A stretch of DNA of 64,000 nucleotides, taken from 79-D21 sp022839995 (GTDB lineage: Bacteria; Synergistota; Synergistia; Synergistales; 79-D21). This document shows positions 1-9,182 of this stretch, in pieces (the first letter of the stretch is position 1; every line of letters starts with the position of its first letter). The notes beneath the pieces are model-generated. The model did no database searches and was not told the DNA's origin. It saw only the letters and a program-made list of their open reading frames with translations. The position numbers and the translations under genes were made by a program. Location of the stretch: the NCBI GenBank assembly GCA_022839995.1, contig JALHIN010000017.1, positions 10,291-74,290 of the forward strand, given 5' to 3'.

Positions 1-1073
1 GATTTCGGTTTCGGGCTTTCGATGCCGGAACTGCTCGACGAGGCGCTTTCGAAGCGCGTTCAGGTTCAGGAACTCGAGGATGTGAAGATCAGGGGAGCCT
101 TGGCCCTAAGACCGCTGAAAAGCGTGGAAGCCGACCTTGGGAGAGAGCACGTTTTCTATAGCCACTTGTGAAACGGCAAAAACGGTCATCCTGGAAGTGA
201 ACGAGTGGCTTTCCAGGGTGTTGGGGGGCAGGGAAGAATGTATCCACGTCTCGGAAGTGGACGCGATCGTAGAAGCGGGGAACCGGCCCCCGGTCGAAAT
301 GAAACCGGCCGTGCCGAGCGACCTGGATCGAAAGATCGCCTCCTTCATTGTCGAGGAAATCCCGGGCGGGGCTACGGTGCAGCTCGGATCGGCGGCTTGC
401 CGAATGCGGTGGGAACGCTGCCGGCCAAATCGTGTATCAGGGATCTTGGCGTGCATACGGAAATGCTTGTTGATGCCTACCTGGAACTGCACCGTAGCGG
501 CAACTTGACCAACCGGTTGAAAAAGATCGACCCTTTCAAAGGAGCCTGGACCTTCTGCGTCGGGACGAAGTACTTGTACGACTGGGTTGGCGAGAACCCC
601 GGCCTGGCCTCTTATCCCGTGGATTATACGAACGACCCTCGAATCATGTCTCAGCTGGATTCCCTCATCAGCATCAACAGCTGCATCGAGGCCGACTTAT
701 ACGGCCAGGTCTGTTCGGAGTGTTCCGGTATCCGTCACATCAGCGGCACCGGGGACAACTGGATTTTGTGACCGGGGCGTACCTTTCTTCCGGCGGCCGG
801 AGTTTTATCTGCTTCCCCTCGACCTACACGGACAAAAACGGACAGAGGGTTTCCAGGATCCTGCCTTCCATGAGAGAAGGTAGCGTCGTCACCGATCCCA
901 GGACCCAGACTCACATTTTGGTAACGGAATGGGGGAAGGCGGATCTCGCTGGGCGGTCGACTTGGGAGAAGGCGGATAGGATCATCGGGATCAGCCACCC
1001 CGAGTTTCGCGATTACCTTGTTAAATGTGCCGAGGAAATGGGAATCTGGAGAAGGACGAACCGGATCCCGTAG
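1..1073 (+). pseudogene. Frameshifted acetyl-CoA hydrolase/CoA-transferase family gene (3' part)
   Basis: One protein can be followed through changing frames: frame 1 to about 165, frame 2 to about 386, frame 1 to about 753, then frame 3 to the stop at 1073. Joined, it reads like the 4-hydroxybutyrate/butyryl-CoA:acetate CoA-transferase family, with IGGLPNAVGT, then QVCSE (the family's catalytic Glu) followed by SGT and GGQLDF, and a C-terminal SHPEFRDYL. Each break fits loss of one base, for example one G in the GGGG run at 751-754. The 5' end lies outside the window. It is either a decayed gene of acyl-CoA fermentation or the result of sequencing errors; neighbouring genes are intact, which favours real decay. 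Confidence 0.75.
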
Positions 1074-1108
1074 GACTCGGGAAGGGTTGATCGAGCGGCA
1101 CGTTTTAA

Positions 1109-1136
1109 GGGGATCCCCTAAAGAAAGGAGATCCCC
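1109..1136. terminator. Weak hairpin between convergent genes
   Basis: GGGGATC at 1109-1115 pairs with GATCCCC at 1130-1136, in the gap between the CoA-transferase remnant and the convergent pfp gene. There is no long T-tract, so the terminator role is inferred from position. Confidence 0.35.
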
Positions 1137-1183
1137 CGTTTCGTTCGATGTCCGGTCGGTCTGAGCGGGATTACTGCTCCTGT

Positions 1184-2452
1184 CTAATAGTTCGTAACGT
1201 ATTCGAATCGTTTCCTGAATTCAACCGGGGAGAGCTTGGCGGCAACGGCAAGTTTTTCGAACTCGATCCCTGGTTCGAAATCTCGCTTTTCGAGCCGGAT
1301 CATGTATTCCCTCGCGATCCGGTACTGGATTGAATCCGTGTTCACCATGCGGATTCGGGTTTTTTTCGTTTCCGGGTCCAGGATGTCTTCGAAAGGGATC
1401 GGTACGATCCGGTCGTTCTGGATGGTGATCATGGCATTGGTTCCGCCGTTCCGAAGGAACTCCATGGCGGCGTAACCAAGGTTGCGCGTATACTCGATAT
1501 CGAAGGCGTTTGGAGGCGCGCACCGTACCTCGTACCCTACTTCCTTGTTGTTAATGGTCATTTTGATCCCCAGGGAAGCGAGGTTTGCAAGCAATTCCCT
1601 TTTAAGGACGTCCGAGAAATTGATTTCCGCATAGCGGATGTGGCCGTGTTCGTCGCATTCGAGGCAATCTGCGGTTTCCAGGTCTTTTACACGGATCTTT
1701 TCGATCATTCCTTCCGCGACGACCGCTACCCCGTAGTTTCTCCCGGAAGCCAGGCGTTTGATTATCGAACCCGTGATGATGTCCACCACGAGAGAAAGAG
1801 GGATTTTCTCGCTGGAAGTGAACTCTTCGGGGATCAGTGTTAGGGTGGCTCCCGCGCTTTTCCCGATTCCCAGCGCCAAATGACCGGCTACACGTCCCAT
1901 CGCGACGACAACGAACCAGCGCCCCGTGGTTTTGGCATCCACCATCAGGTTCGAAACGATCTGGGATCCTAGCGAGCGGGCCGATTCGAAGCCGAAAGTC
2001 GGTATTCCCCCGGGCAGGGGCAGGTCGTTGTCGATGGTTTTAGGGACGTGGACGAAATGGATCGTAAGACCCCGGTAGTTCTTTGCGTAATCTGCGACCC
2101 TGGAAGCCGCGTAGGCCGTGTCGTCACCCCCGATGGTAACGAGATGGGTAACCCCCAGTTCGATGAGAGTGTCCACGACGTTGCGCAGGGACTCCTCGTC
2201 CTTGGTGGGGTTGAACCTCGATACTCTAAGGATGCTGCCGCCATCTGAATAAATACGGCTGACCATGTCGATGGTTAGGGGAGTGACCACCTTTTCCCCC
2301 CTTGCCAGGTTGGCGAACCCGTCGAAGACCCCGTAGACATCCCAGCCCGATTTTCTCGCTTCGATCGTCACGGAGCTGATGACGCTGTTAATGCCCGGTG
2401 CAGGCCCTCCGCCGCAGAGGATTGCGAGTGTTTTCTGTCCAGGCAGAACCAT
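1184..2452 (-). CDS. pfp: 6-phosphofructokinase, PPi-dependent type
   Basis: A 422-aa PfkA-superfamily enzyme that phosphorylates fructose 6-phosphate in glycolysis, cytosolic. The nucleotide/PPi loop is GGGPAPG (residues 14-20). GGDDT at 108-112 has Asp where ATP-dependent enzymes have Gly, and PKTIDND (137-143) has Lys where they have Gly. Both substitutions are the known marks of PPi specificity, so the reaction is probably reversible with pyrophosphate. GAGGAGG lies just upstream of the ATG. The gene stands alone and converges on the CoA-transferase remnant. Family membership is secure; the donor is inferred from the two residues. Confidence 0.9.
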   Translation of the reverse strand: MVLPGQKTLAILCGGGPAPGINSVISSVTIEARKSGWDVYGVFDGFANLARGEKVVTPLTIDMVSRIYSDGGSILRVSRFNPTKDEESLRNVVDTLIELGVTHLVTIGGDDTAYAASRVADYAKNYRGLTIHFVHVPKTIDNDLPLPGGIPTFGFESARSLGSQIVSNLMVDAKTTGRWFVVVAMGRVAGHLALGIGKSAGATLTLIPEEFTSSEKIPLSLVVDIITGSIIKRLASGRNYGVAVVAEGMIEKIRVKDLETADCLECDEHGHIRYAEINFSDVLKRELLANLASLGIKMTINNKEVGYEVRCAPPNAFDIEYTRNLGYAAMEFLRNGGTNAMITIQNDRIVPIPFEDILDPETKKTRIRMVNTDSIQYRIAREYMIRLEKRDFEPGIEFEKLAVAAKLSPVEFRKRFEYVTNY

Positions 2453-2803
2453 GGTAGGCCTCCTCGTTCGAACCGACTTCGCTATAGATCCTTATTATGA
2501 ATATTATAATATACTACTAGCTTAAGGAAGCAGAGAGTAATAGGGTGTTCGCCCACATCCGTGGAAAATCCAGCATTTTCCCGCAAGCCGGTAAATTCTC
2601 CCGAATTTCTCCGCAGGTCTCGATGAAGCAGCAGGAATGTCCCCGGTAAGCCAGTTGGTTCCAAGCTCGCTGTCCGGTCTTCCGGAATCGCCGGTTCTTT
2701 CTTGAACCGTCCGACTTCCAGCAGTAAGCTTTAGGACAAAGGACAGGCGAAGGCGTGTCACAGGCATTCGATCATGGAAAATCCACTTGTGATGGAGGGA
2801 CTC
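2453..2803. other. Intergenic region between divergent genes
   Basis: About 350 bases separate pfp (leftward) from the aminotransferase (rightward). A TATAAT on the minus strand at 2503-2508 could be the pfp -10, without a good -35. On the plus strand TTGAAC (2702-2707), 17 bases and TAAGCT (2725-2730) form a weak promoter candidate for the aminotransferase. Small ORFs here look random. Confidence 0.4.
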
Positions 2804-4009
2804 ATGCCGAATTTTGCCGAACGCATGAAAACGATGGAGAAGTCCGCACGGATCATCCGCGATCTCTTTGGAGCGATGGGAGACCCGGGACTCATTTCAT
2901 TTTCTGGGGGAGCCCCGGCAAGGGAAGCCTTGCCGATCGACATCGTCCGGGAGATTGCGAACGACGTGTTGAGAGTGGACAAGAGGGGAATAGAAGCCCT
3001 TCAGTACGGCAGCGTAAAAGGCTTGCCGGACCTGCGGGAAGTGATCGTCAACGAACTGCTCGCTCCGAAGGGAATCGATGCCGGGCCGGAAAACATCCTG
3101 ATCACGAGCGGGGGGCTGGAAGGGATCAATCTTTTGTGCCAGGTATTCATCGATCCCGGGGACGTAATCCTGGTGGAATCTCCAACGTTCGTTCACTGTG
3201 TCGAGATCTTCGAGATGTTCCAGGCGAAATGCATCAGCGTGGCAATGGACGAACACGGGATGGTCCCGGAGGACCTGGAAGAGAAAATCCGACGGTTCAG
3301 CCCCAAGGTGGTCTACGTGATCCCGACCTTCCATAACCCGACGGGAAGGACCCTGTCCTTGGAAAGAAGGATGAAGATCGCTGAGTTGGGAAGCCGCTAC
3401 GATGTAGTGATCCTCGAAGACGATCCATACCGGGATATTCGCTATAGCGGGGAAGATCTCAAGCCGATCCGGGCCTTCGACCGGACGGGGCACACGGTCC
3501 TTGCCAATAGTTTCTCCAAGATTTTTTCGCCGGGCTCAAGGCTGGGCTACGTTCTGGCAAGTGAACGAGTAATCGAAAAGCTGCTCGATGCGAAAACCGC
3601 CACGAACTCCCACACCTCGATGCTGCCGCAAGTGCTTTGTGCGGAATTTTTCAAGCGAGGGTATTACCCGGCCCATCACAGGATGATCTGTGACCTTTAC
3701 CGGGAAAGAAGGGATGCGATGATTGAAAGCATCGACCGCCATTTCCCGGTCGGAACGAAACGGACCTTCCCGGATGGAGGCCTTTTCACGTGGGCTGAAC
3801 TGCCGGGAGATGTGAACACCACGGAATTGCTTGCGGAGGCAACTTCAGACCCTGAAGTCAAGGTTGCCTTCGTTGCTGGAGAAGGTTTTTTCATCGAAGG
3901 AGGCGGAATGGGCAAGAATTGCATGCGGCTTAGTTTTGGTGCCGTTCCTCCTGAAAAAATCAGGATTGGGGCAGAACGCCTGGGCCGCTTCCTGAAAAAG
4001 AAGGTGTAA
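2804..4009 (+). CDS. PLP-dependent aminotransferase, 2-aminoadipate/MocR-type fold I
   Basis: A 401-aa class I/II aminotransferase, cytosolic, probably acting on an amino acid such as 2-aminoadipate, leucine or an aromatic amino acid; the exact substrate cannot be read from sequence. Visible family marks are FSGGAP near the N-terminus, YVIPTFHNPTG (cofactor-binding Asn), LEDDPYRD (Asp facing the pyridine nitrogen) and NSFSKIFSPGSRLGY, whose Lys forms the Schiff base. There is no N-terminal HTH, so it is an enzyme and not a MocR regulator. The ATG at 2804 is chosen because GGAGGG lies 7 bases upstream; an in-frame ATG at 2774 has no such site. Confidence 0.88.
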   Translation: MPNFAERMKTMEKSARIIRDLFGAMGDPGLISFSGGAPAREALPIDIVREIANDVLRVDKRGIEALQYGSVKGLPDLREVIVNELLAPKGIDAGPENILITSGGLEGINLLCQVFIDPGDVILVESPTFVHCVEIFEMFQAKCISVAMDEHGMVPEDLEEKIRRFSPKVVYVIPTFHNPTGRTLSLERRMKIAELGSRYDVVILEDDPYRDIRYSGEDLKPIRAFDRTGHTVLANSFSKIFSPGSRLGYVLASERVIEKLLDAKTATNSHTSMLPQVLCAEFFKRGYYPAHHRMICDLYRERRDAMIESIDRHFPVGTKRTFPDGGLFTWAELPGDVNTTELLAEATSDPEVKVAFVAGEGFFIEGGGMGKNCMRLSFGAVPPEKIRIGAERLGRFLKKKV

Positions 4010-4043
4010 GGTCCCTTTCAAGGACGATTGCCGGTAGTCGGGG

Positions 4044-4090
4044 CGAATCGCCCGAATTACACCCTCCCCGGGTAGGATTCGGGCGATTCG
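4044..4090. terminator. Bidirectional terminator hairpin
   Basis: A perfect 13-bp inverted repeat, CGAATCGCCCGAA (4044-4056) and TTCGGGCGATTCG (4078-4090), lies between the aminotransferase and the convergent otsA. It includes the last codons of otsA. The role is inferred from position and symmetry. Confidence 0.6.
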
Positions 4091-5577
4091 TCGTGGATCG
4101 TCGAGAAAAGGGGCGGCAGGTCGATCTCGGGAAAGTCTTCCAGTTCCATCCCGGAGGAGGCCCTGAGGAAATTCCTGACCCACCAGAAAACATCGTGGCG
4201 TTTCAGGGTCTTCCGCATGTTTTGAAGGCGCCTGCGCTTCTCCTCGAACGGCATGGAGAGGGCCTTGACGATCGCTTGCGCAATTTCTTCGGCACTGTAT
4301 GGATTGACCAACAGGCAGCTTTCCCCGAGCTGCGCGGCCGATCCCGCGAATTCGCTCAGCACGAGAACACCCCGGTTATCCGCCTGAGAAAGGACAAACT
4401 CTTTCGCCACGAGGTTCATCCCGTCCTTGAGCGGGGTAATCAGGCCGATGTCGGACGCCCTGTAGTGGGCAATCAGATCCGTGGGATCCATGGATTGGTA
4501 ACGATAGACAATTGGGACCCAATTCCCGACCGTAAATTCCCCGTTGATTTCTCCTACGAGCATGTTGATTTCCTCTTTCAGGGCATGATAAGCCGGGACC
4601 GTTTCCCGGCTGGGGACCAAAAGCTGAATGAGGGTGACGGTTCCCCTCAAATACGGGTACTTATTTAATGCAAAACGGAACCCTCGAAGTTTTTCAGGGA
4701 TCCCCTTCGTGTAGTCAAGCCGGTCTACGCTGAAGATGAGTTTTTTGTGGCTAAAACTGCGCCGGATCTCTTCCGCTTTCCGGGCAACTTCCGGGGTGCG
4801 GGAAATTCGGATGAACTCGGACGCATCGACGCTGATCGGCAGGTTCGCTGCAAGACATCCAGTGTTTTGGGTATGGATCCTGACGATGGGGCCCCTTCCT
4901 TCGATTCGGCAACCCGGAAAGAAAATCCGGATACAGTCGATGAAATTCTTACGGTCCCGAAGGGTTTGGAAACCGATGAAACGGTAATGGAGCATGGCCT
5001 CGAGGAGTTCTCGTCTCCACGGGAATTTTATGAAAATGTCGGGTGGCGGGAAGGGGATATGCAAGAAGAATGAACATTCTCCCTGGAAACCAGATTTTGA
5101 GAGTTCTTGGGCCAGGGGAATCAGGTGGTAATCGTGGATCCATATGAAATCCTCCTCGGAAGCGTGCTTTTCGATGGTACGGGCGTACTTCCGGTTAACC
5201 GCCAGGTAGGTTTCCCAATAGGATGGGTCGAAACGGCAACGTGTCTGCAGGTCATGGAAGAGGGGCCAGATCACTTCATTGGAGAGGCCGTAGTAAAAGA
5301 GATCTATTTCTTCTTCCGAGAGAAAGACGGGGAGAAGCCGAAAACCGCTTTCGAAGGAAAACGGCTCCAGGATTTTCTTGATCTCCCGAATCGGAAGCTT
5401 TTCTGCTATCCCCGTCCAGCCGACCCAGATCCCACCACGGTTTTTCAAGATAGGGCTTAGTGCCGTAACGAGGCCGCCCGACCCCCTTTGCATCGCCAGC
5501 TGTCCTGCTTCTTTCCTGAGGACGATCGGCAGTCGGTTTGACACCACGATCATTTTTTTCCTGGCGGAGCCAATCAT
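4057..5577 (-). CDS. otsA: Alpha,alpha-trehalose-phosphate synthase
   Basis: A 506-aa glycosyltransferase family 20 enzyme making trehalose 6-phosphate from UDP-glucose and glucose 6-phosphate. Visible motifs are SNRLP and GGLVTAL near the N-terminus, WIHDYHL, DRLDYTKGIPEK (the catalytic Arg/Lys region) and LKDGMNLVAKEF near the C-terminus. Length is normal for OtsA without a fused phosphatase. The start at 5577 gives an ATGA overlap with the otsB stop and has GGAGGG upstream; a longer in-frame start at 5610 lies inside otsB. otsB and otsA form a translationally coupled pair for making trehalose as a compatible solute or stress protectant. Confidence 0.93.
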   Translation of the reverse strand: MIGSARKKMIVVSNRLPIVLRKEAGQLAMQRGSGGLVTALSPILKNRGGIWVGWTGIAEKLPIREIKKILEPFSFESGFRLLPVFLSEEEIDLFYYGLSNEVIWPLFHDLQTRCRFDPSYWETYLAVNRKYARTIEKHASEEDFIWIHDYHLIPLAQELSKSGFQGECSFFLHIPFPPPDIFIKFPWRRELLEAMLHYRFIGFQTLRDRKNFIDCIRIFFPGCRIEGRGPIVRIHTQNTGCLAANLPISVDASEFIRISRTPEVARKAEEIRRSFSHKKLIFSVDRLDYTKGIPEKLRGFRFALNKYPYLRGTVTLIQLLVPSRETVPAYHALKEEINMLVGEINGEFTVGNWVPIVYRYQSMDPTDLIAHYRASDIGLITPLKDGMNLVAKEFVLSQADNRGVLVLSEFAGSAAQLGESCLLVNPYSAEEIAQAIVKALSMPFEEKRRRLQNMRKTLKRHDVFWWVRNFLRASSGMELEDFPEIDLPPLFSTIHDESPESYPGRV

Positions 5578-6359
5578 GGGATCCCTCCTTTTTCTAGCCC
5601 CGATAGCCACGTCTCGAGAAAAACCCTGACCTCGAACGGCGGGACAAGAAAAAACCTGGCATCGGTCTTGCGATGGTGTGACGTTACGAGAACCCCCGCG
5701 CCACCGCGGCGGTTTACCTCGACAAACCCCTTTTCATCGGTCAGGTCGTCTCCGAGAAAAACGGCGAAGTCTTTTTCCGAGGCGTCCCGCAGGATTTCAC
5801 GGATGGCGGTGCCTTTGTCGAATCCCTCGGCCAAAAGTTCGATTCCCCCATCGAAATCAAGCAGGGAAAAACCCAGGGAAGCGATCGGCTTTAGGGTCTC
5901 GATCGCTCTTTTACGAACCCGGCCGACTTCCTTTGGGCAACAGTTCCTCCAGTGAAAGGCGACGCTGGTTGTTTTCCTTTCCACCCGGCCCAGTCCGATT
6001 TGCTTCAGCAGCGCCTCTGCCTTGTTGAGCCCAAAGAACACAGATTCGGGAAGATTCGGGGAATGCCGCTTCCCGTTCGGCAAAAGTCGAACGGCCCCGT
6101 GGCACCCCCATGTTTCAAAGGGGGGAGAAAGCCCGATCAGCGCGACGATTTCTTCGGGTTCGCGTCCCGTAACAAAGAAAACCTCCCCTCCGGCCTGCCT
6201 GATTTTCAAAAGAAGCTCCCGGATGCCCTCGTAGGGAAGGGCATCGGAAGGATTCTCCGTAAAAGGGGCAAGGGTGCCATCGTAATCGAGAATCAGAACC
6301 TTGCGGCCCGAAACCGCAAACCGTTCTTCCAGGAACTTGAGCAACAATCGCAGTGTCAA
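5574..6359 (-). CDS. otsB: Trehalose-6-phosphate phosphatase
   Basis: A 261-aa HAD-superfamily phosphatase removing phosphate from trehalose 6-phosphate, the step after OtsA. HAD motif I is DYDGTLAP (nucleophile and acid Asp residues), motif II is FVTGR, and the metal-binding motif IV is GDDLTDE near the C-terminus. The TTG start is supported by a GGGAG site just upstream. It is first of the pair, with its stop overlapping the otsA start by four bases. The order otsB before otsA and the coupling suggest that the intermediate does not accumulate. Confidence 0.92.
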   Translation of the reverse strand: MTLRLLLKFLEERFAVSGRKVLILDYDGTLAPFTENPSDALPYEGIRELLLKIRQAGGEVFFVTGREPEEIVALIGLSPPFETWGCHGAVRLLPNGKRHSPNLPESVFFGLNKAEALLKQIGLGRVERKTTSVAFHWRNCCPKEVGRVRKRAIETLKPIASLGFSLLDFDGGIELLAEGFDKGTAIREILRDASEKDFAVFLGDDLTDEKGFVEVNRRGGAGVLVTSHHRKTDARFFLVPPFEVRVFLETWLSGLEKGGIP

Positions 6360-6458
6360 TCGCTTTCTCCCAGTAACCGGACGGATTCCTTACGCGTCCG
6401 AAATTCGACGTCAGAAGGGTTCTCGACGGTGAGGCCAACGGCCCCGCCTTCAGATCCC

Positions 6459-6629
6459 TCAACCAGACGGGGCGCATCCGCCTCTGCTCGATGGTTGACG
6501 AGTCGATTCCCCCTCAACCAGGAACAGGATTCGGCACCGGCAGTAAGGGCATTTTTCCGGTTTTCCTTCGTATTCGAAGACTTTCTCGCAGGATGCACAA
6601 CGATATTTCCGGATGGGTTCCTTTTGCAT
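6459..6629 (-). CDS. 56-aa zinc ribbon protein
   Basis: A small gene: ATG at 6627-6629, stop at 6459-6461, GGAGGG eight bases upstream. The protein has one compact zinc ribbon, CASC at residues 11-14 and CPYC at 27-30, resembling the FmdB/rubredoxin-like putative regulatory zinc ribbons. The tail after residue 40 is polar and probably disordered. It lies 99 bases upstream of otsB on the same strand and may be co-transcribed. Zinc binding is inferred from the two CxxC pairs; function is unknown. Confidence 0.72.
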   Translation of the reverse strand: MQKEPIRKYRCASCEKVFEYEGKPEKCPYCRCRILFLVEGESTRQPSSRGGCAPSG

Positions 6630-6938
6630 CGTCAATCCCTCCTCGAAGCAGATGCTGTTTCAGGTCAGCCGATTAATACTATTTTAGCAGAGCGATCGAG
6701 GTGTGTCCGTTTCGCGGGAAACGTAGGAAGTGGCGGAAGAGGTTTCATTTTAAATCGCCATAATGGTAAAATTATCCAATCGGAATAAAAAGAAGGTATA
6801 GCTGGTTAGAAACGCCTGCGTATTCATTCAGGGATCGTTGGTTTTGTCGACTTTTCCCTCTAAGGTGGGAAGGGCTTCGCCGGAAAAATCGGTGAAGGAA
6901 CGGAAGGCTTCGGTCGCTGTTTAAAGGAGGCTGGTAGG
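6630..6938. other. Intergenic region with no recognised element
   Basis: About 310 bases between the divergent zinc ribbon gene and the DUF2177 gene. It holds AT-rich tracts near 6670-6690 and 6750-6800 that probably contain promoters for both sides. No riboswitch or RNA gene was recognised. Confidence 0.4.
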
Positions 6939-7325
6939 ATGTCGTTTTTCAGGCTTTACCTCGTGACCCTGGTTCCTTTTATCGGGATTGATGCCGTCTG
7001 GCTGAGCCTGATCGCTCCACGGTTCTACAAGTCGCAGATCGGCTATATCATGGCCCGGAACCCCAATTGGATAGCCGCCGGGATCTTTTACCTTCTCTTC
7101 GTTGCCGGAATGGTGGTTTTCGTTACCGGGCGGCCTGGCACCGCGGTACAGGTCGCAGCGAGGGGAGCCTTGTTCGGCCTGGTCTGCTACGCGACGTATG
7201 ACCTGACGAACCTGGCCACCCTTGAGGGATGGCCCGTTCTGGTTACGGTGGTCGATCTTGCGTGGGGGACTTTCCTTTCTTCCGCTACGGCTCTTTCCGC
7301 GTACTGGCTATCCAGGGTCTTTTAA
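6939..7325 (+). CDS. DUF2177 family membrane protein
   Basis: A 128-aa integral membrane protein with four predicted hydrophobic segments (about residues 4-24, 43-61, 71-90 and 99-125). The sequence matches the DUF2177 pattern: an early IDAVWL, a QIG segment, PNWIAAGIFYLLFVAG, and YATYDLTNLATL near the third helix. The family's function is unknown. A near-consensus AAAGGAGG lies before the ATG. The last four bases overlap the end of the convergent GntR gene, so the two share their 3' ends. Confidence 0.8.
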   Translation: MSFFRLYLVTLVPFIGIDAVWLSLIAPRFYKSQIGYIMARNPNWIAAGIFYLLFVAGMVVFVTGRPGTAVQVAARGALFGLVCYATYDLTNLATLEGWPVLVTVVDLAWGTFLSSATALSAYWLSRVF

Positions 7326-8047
7326 GCCTGCCCGGTTCTGCCCCGTGCTGCGGTTCCGGCCCGCATGCAGGACTGGAGATCGTTTGAAGTGTAGTTCAGG
7401 TGGTTGAAAAGCGCGGCGAGAGTTCCCTCCAGGTTCCTGGACTCGGCCGCCGCGAGAATTTCGCGGTGCTGCTTCTGGGAGTCGATTCTCATCGAGGCGA
7501 GGTGAACTCGGATCGTACGGTCCGTTTTCTGCCGGAGCCTGGCCAGCGTGTCGAGGGTAAGGGGGCGGTCGGCCGGTTCGTAGAAAAGGTTGTGGAACAT
7601 CTGGTTGAGGTCACGCCAGCGAATGCAGTCCTCTTCCGCTTCCATTTCCGTGAGGATGGCCGAAGCCTCCTCGAGGATTCTCCGCGTGATCTTTGGGAAA
7701 GCGATTCGCATCAGGTTGGTCTCTAACGCCGCGATCATTTCGTAGAGCTCCCGGGCTTCCTCCAGGGACAGGGCCGTAACGACAGCGCCCCTGCCTTCGC
7801 GGAACGTGACGAGGCCTTCCGTTTCAAGCAAGCGCAAGGCTTCCCTGAGGGGGATCGGACTGACGTTCAGCCTTTGTGCCAGGGTTGCCTGGTGGAGGGG
7901 TTTGCCTTCCTCGATGATGCCCCGGTAGATCGCTTCCCGAAGGACATTCGCGATGTAATAGGGCGCGCTTGAATCCCCCCTGATCCGCGATGCCAGTTCT
8001 TCCAGCTCCATCCGATGGTCCAATCGGAACACCTTCCCGAAGGTCAT
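7322..8047 (-). CDS. GntR family regulator, FCD-type
   Basis: A 241-aa transcription factor. An N-terminal winged HTH (about residues 20-85) contains ATLAQRLNVSPIPLREALRLLETEGLV, typical of the FadR/VanR subfamily, followed by a helical FCD ligand domain with a metal-site pattern of spaced His residues. It probably senses a small organic or amino acid and represses a neighbour. The ATG at 8047 is preferred over a TTG at 8059. A TATAAT on the minus strand lies just upstream, so the leader would be very short. It is divergent from the threonine dehydrogenase-like gene, the natural candidate target. Confidence 0.85.
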   Translation of the reverse strand: MTFGKVFRLDHRMELEELASRIRGDSSAPYYIANVLREAIYRGIIEEGKPLHQATLAQRLNVSPIPLREALRLLETEGLVTFREGRGAVVTALSLEEARELYEMIAALETNLMRIAFPKITRRILEEASAILTEMEAEEDCIRWRDLNQMFHNLFYEPADRPLTLDTLARLRQKTDRTIRVHLASMRIDSQKQHREILAAAESRNLEGTLAALFNHLNYTSNDLQSCMRAGTAARGRTGQA

Positions 8048-8110
8048 TTCGTCCCACAATTATAGGGAGAGCGAAAGGAAATATAGAAAATTCCCTCCAA
8101 ATATAGCACT

Positions 8111-8140
8111 TTGACAGGGTTGCCCGAACAGCCCGATACT
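8111..8140 (+). promoter_or_regulatory. Promoter of the threonine dehydrogenase-like gene
   Basis: A perfect TTGACA (8111-8116) is separated by 18 bases from GATACT (8135-8140). Just upstream, AAATATAG occurs twice about 20 bases apart (near 8082 and 8099), a possible operator for the divergent GntR protein. Promoter seen; regulator link inferred. Confidence 0.55.
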
Positions 8141-8218
8141 ATTTCCCGGAGCTTGTCGCAGCATTCGGGAATCCAGTCCTGGATTCGGTTTTGGTTTCGA
8201 AAGGAGATGGCAGGCAGG

Positions 8219-9172
8219 ATGAAACGAATCCTAGTAACGGGGGCAAACGGCCAGATCGGTGTCGAGCTGACCCCCTACCTGAGGAAGCTTTACGGGGATG
8301 CGAACGTTCTCGCGACAGATTGCAGGGCCGGTTCCCCGGAGACTTGCGAGGCGGGCCCCTTCGAGCTGCTGGATGTCCGTGACGGGAAAGCGTTTTACGA
8401 CCTCCTCTCCTCGTTCAAGGCCGATACCGTGATCCACCTCGCGGGGATCCTCTCCGCTACAGGGGAAGCCAAACCCCAGCTGGCCTGGGAAGTCAACGCA
8501 AACGGGACCGTCGTTGCCCTCGAGTGTGCCCGGTCGGCCGGAGCTGCGATGTTTTTCCCCAGTTCCATTGCGGCATTCGGCCCGAATACGCCCCACCGGA
8601 TGACTCCCCAGGACACCCTCCAGAGGCCGACGACCATCTACGGGGTCGCGAAAGTCACAGGGGAACTCCTGTGCGATTATTACCACCTCAAGTACGGGCT
8701 GGATACCAGGGGGCTTCGCTTCCCGGGGCTCATTTCCTATGTGGCCCTGCCCGGCGGGGGGACGACCGATTACGCGGTGCACATCTACTACGATGCAGTG
8801 TCTAAGGGTTCATACACGAGCTACATTGCGAAAGGGACGTTCATGGACATGATGTACATGCCGGACGCCCTGGAAGCAGTGGTACAGCTGATGGAGGCGG
8901 ATCCGTCGAGGCTGGTTCACCGCAACGCGTTCAACATCTCGGCGATGAGCATCGAACCGGAACAGGTCGCGGCAGAGATCCGCAAGCACATCCCGGCATT
9001 CGTGCTTTCTTACGACGTAGACCCGGTTCGACAGGGCATCGCAGAGTCCTGGCCGGACTCCCTGGACTGTTCTGCGGCCCGGGAAGAGTGGGGGTTCTCC
9101 CCGAAATACGACCTCTCCGCGATGACGGCGGATATGCTGAAGAGGGTCAGGGAAAAGCTTTCCCGCACCTAG
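8219..9172 (+). CDS. NAD-dependent epimerase/dehydratase family, L-threonine 3-dehydrogenase-like
   Basis: A 317-aa extended short-chain dehydrogenase. The N-terminal Rossmann motif is VTGANGQIG, and the active site is Ser in PSSIAAFG followed by YGVAK (Tyr-x-x-x-Lys). Length and RGLRFPGLISY match the epimerase-type threonine dehydrogenases that oxidise L-threonine to 2-amino-3-ketobutyrate with NAD. The usual partner glycine C-acetyltransferase is not adjacent. ATG 8219 is chosen because the Rossmann fold starts there; an ATG at 8207 touches the AAGGAG site. The substrate is inferred from family; a sugar epimerase is the alternative. Confidence 0.8.
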   Translation: MKRILVTGANGQIGVELTPYLRKLYGDANVLATDCRAGSPETCEAGPFELLDVRDGKAFYDLLSSFKADTVIHLAGILSATGEAKPQLAWEVNANGTVVALECARSAGAAMFFPSSIAAFGPNTPHRMTPQDTLQRPTTIYGVAKVTGELLCDYYHLKYGLDTRGLRFPGLISYVALPGGGTTDYAVHIYYDAVSKGSYTSYIAKGTFMDMMYMPDALEAVVQLMEADPSRLVHRNAFNISAMSIEPEQVAAEIRKHIPAFVLSYDVDPVRQGIAESWPDSLDCSAAREEWGFSPKYDLSAMTADMLKRVREKLSRT

Positions 9173-9182
9173 GGATACGCCG

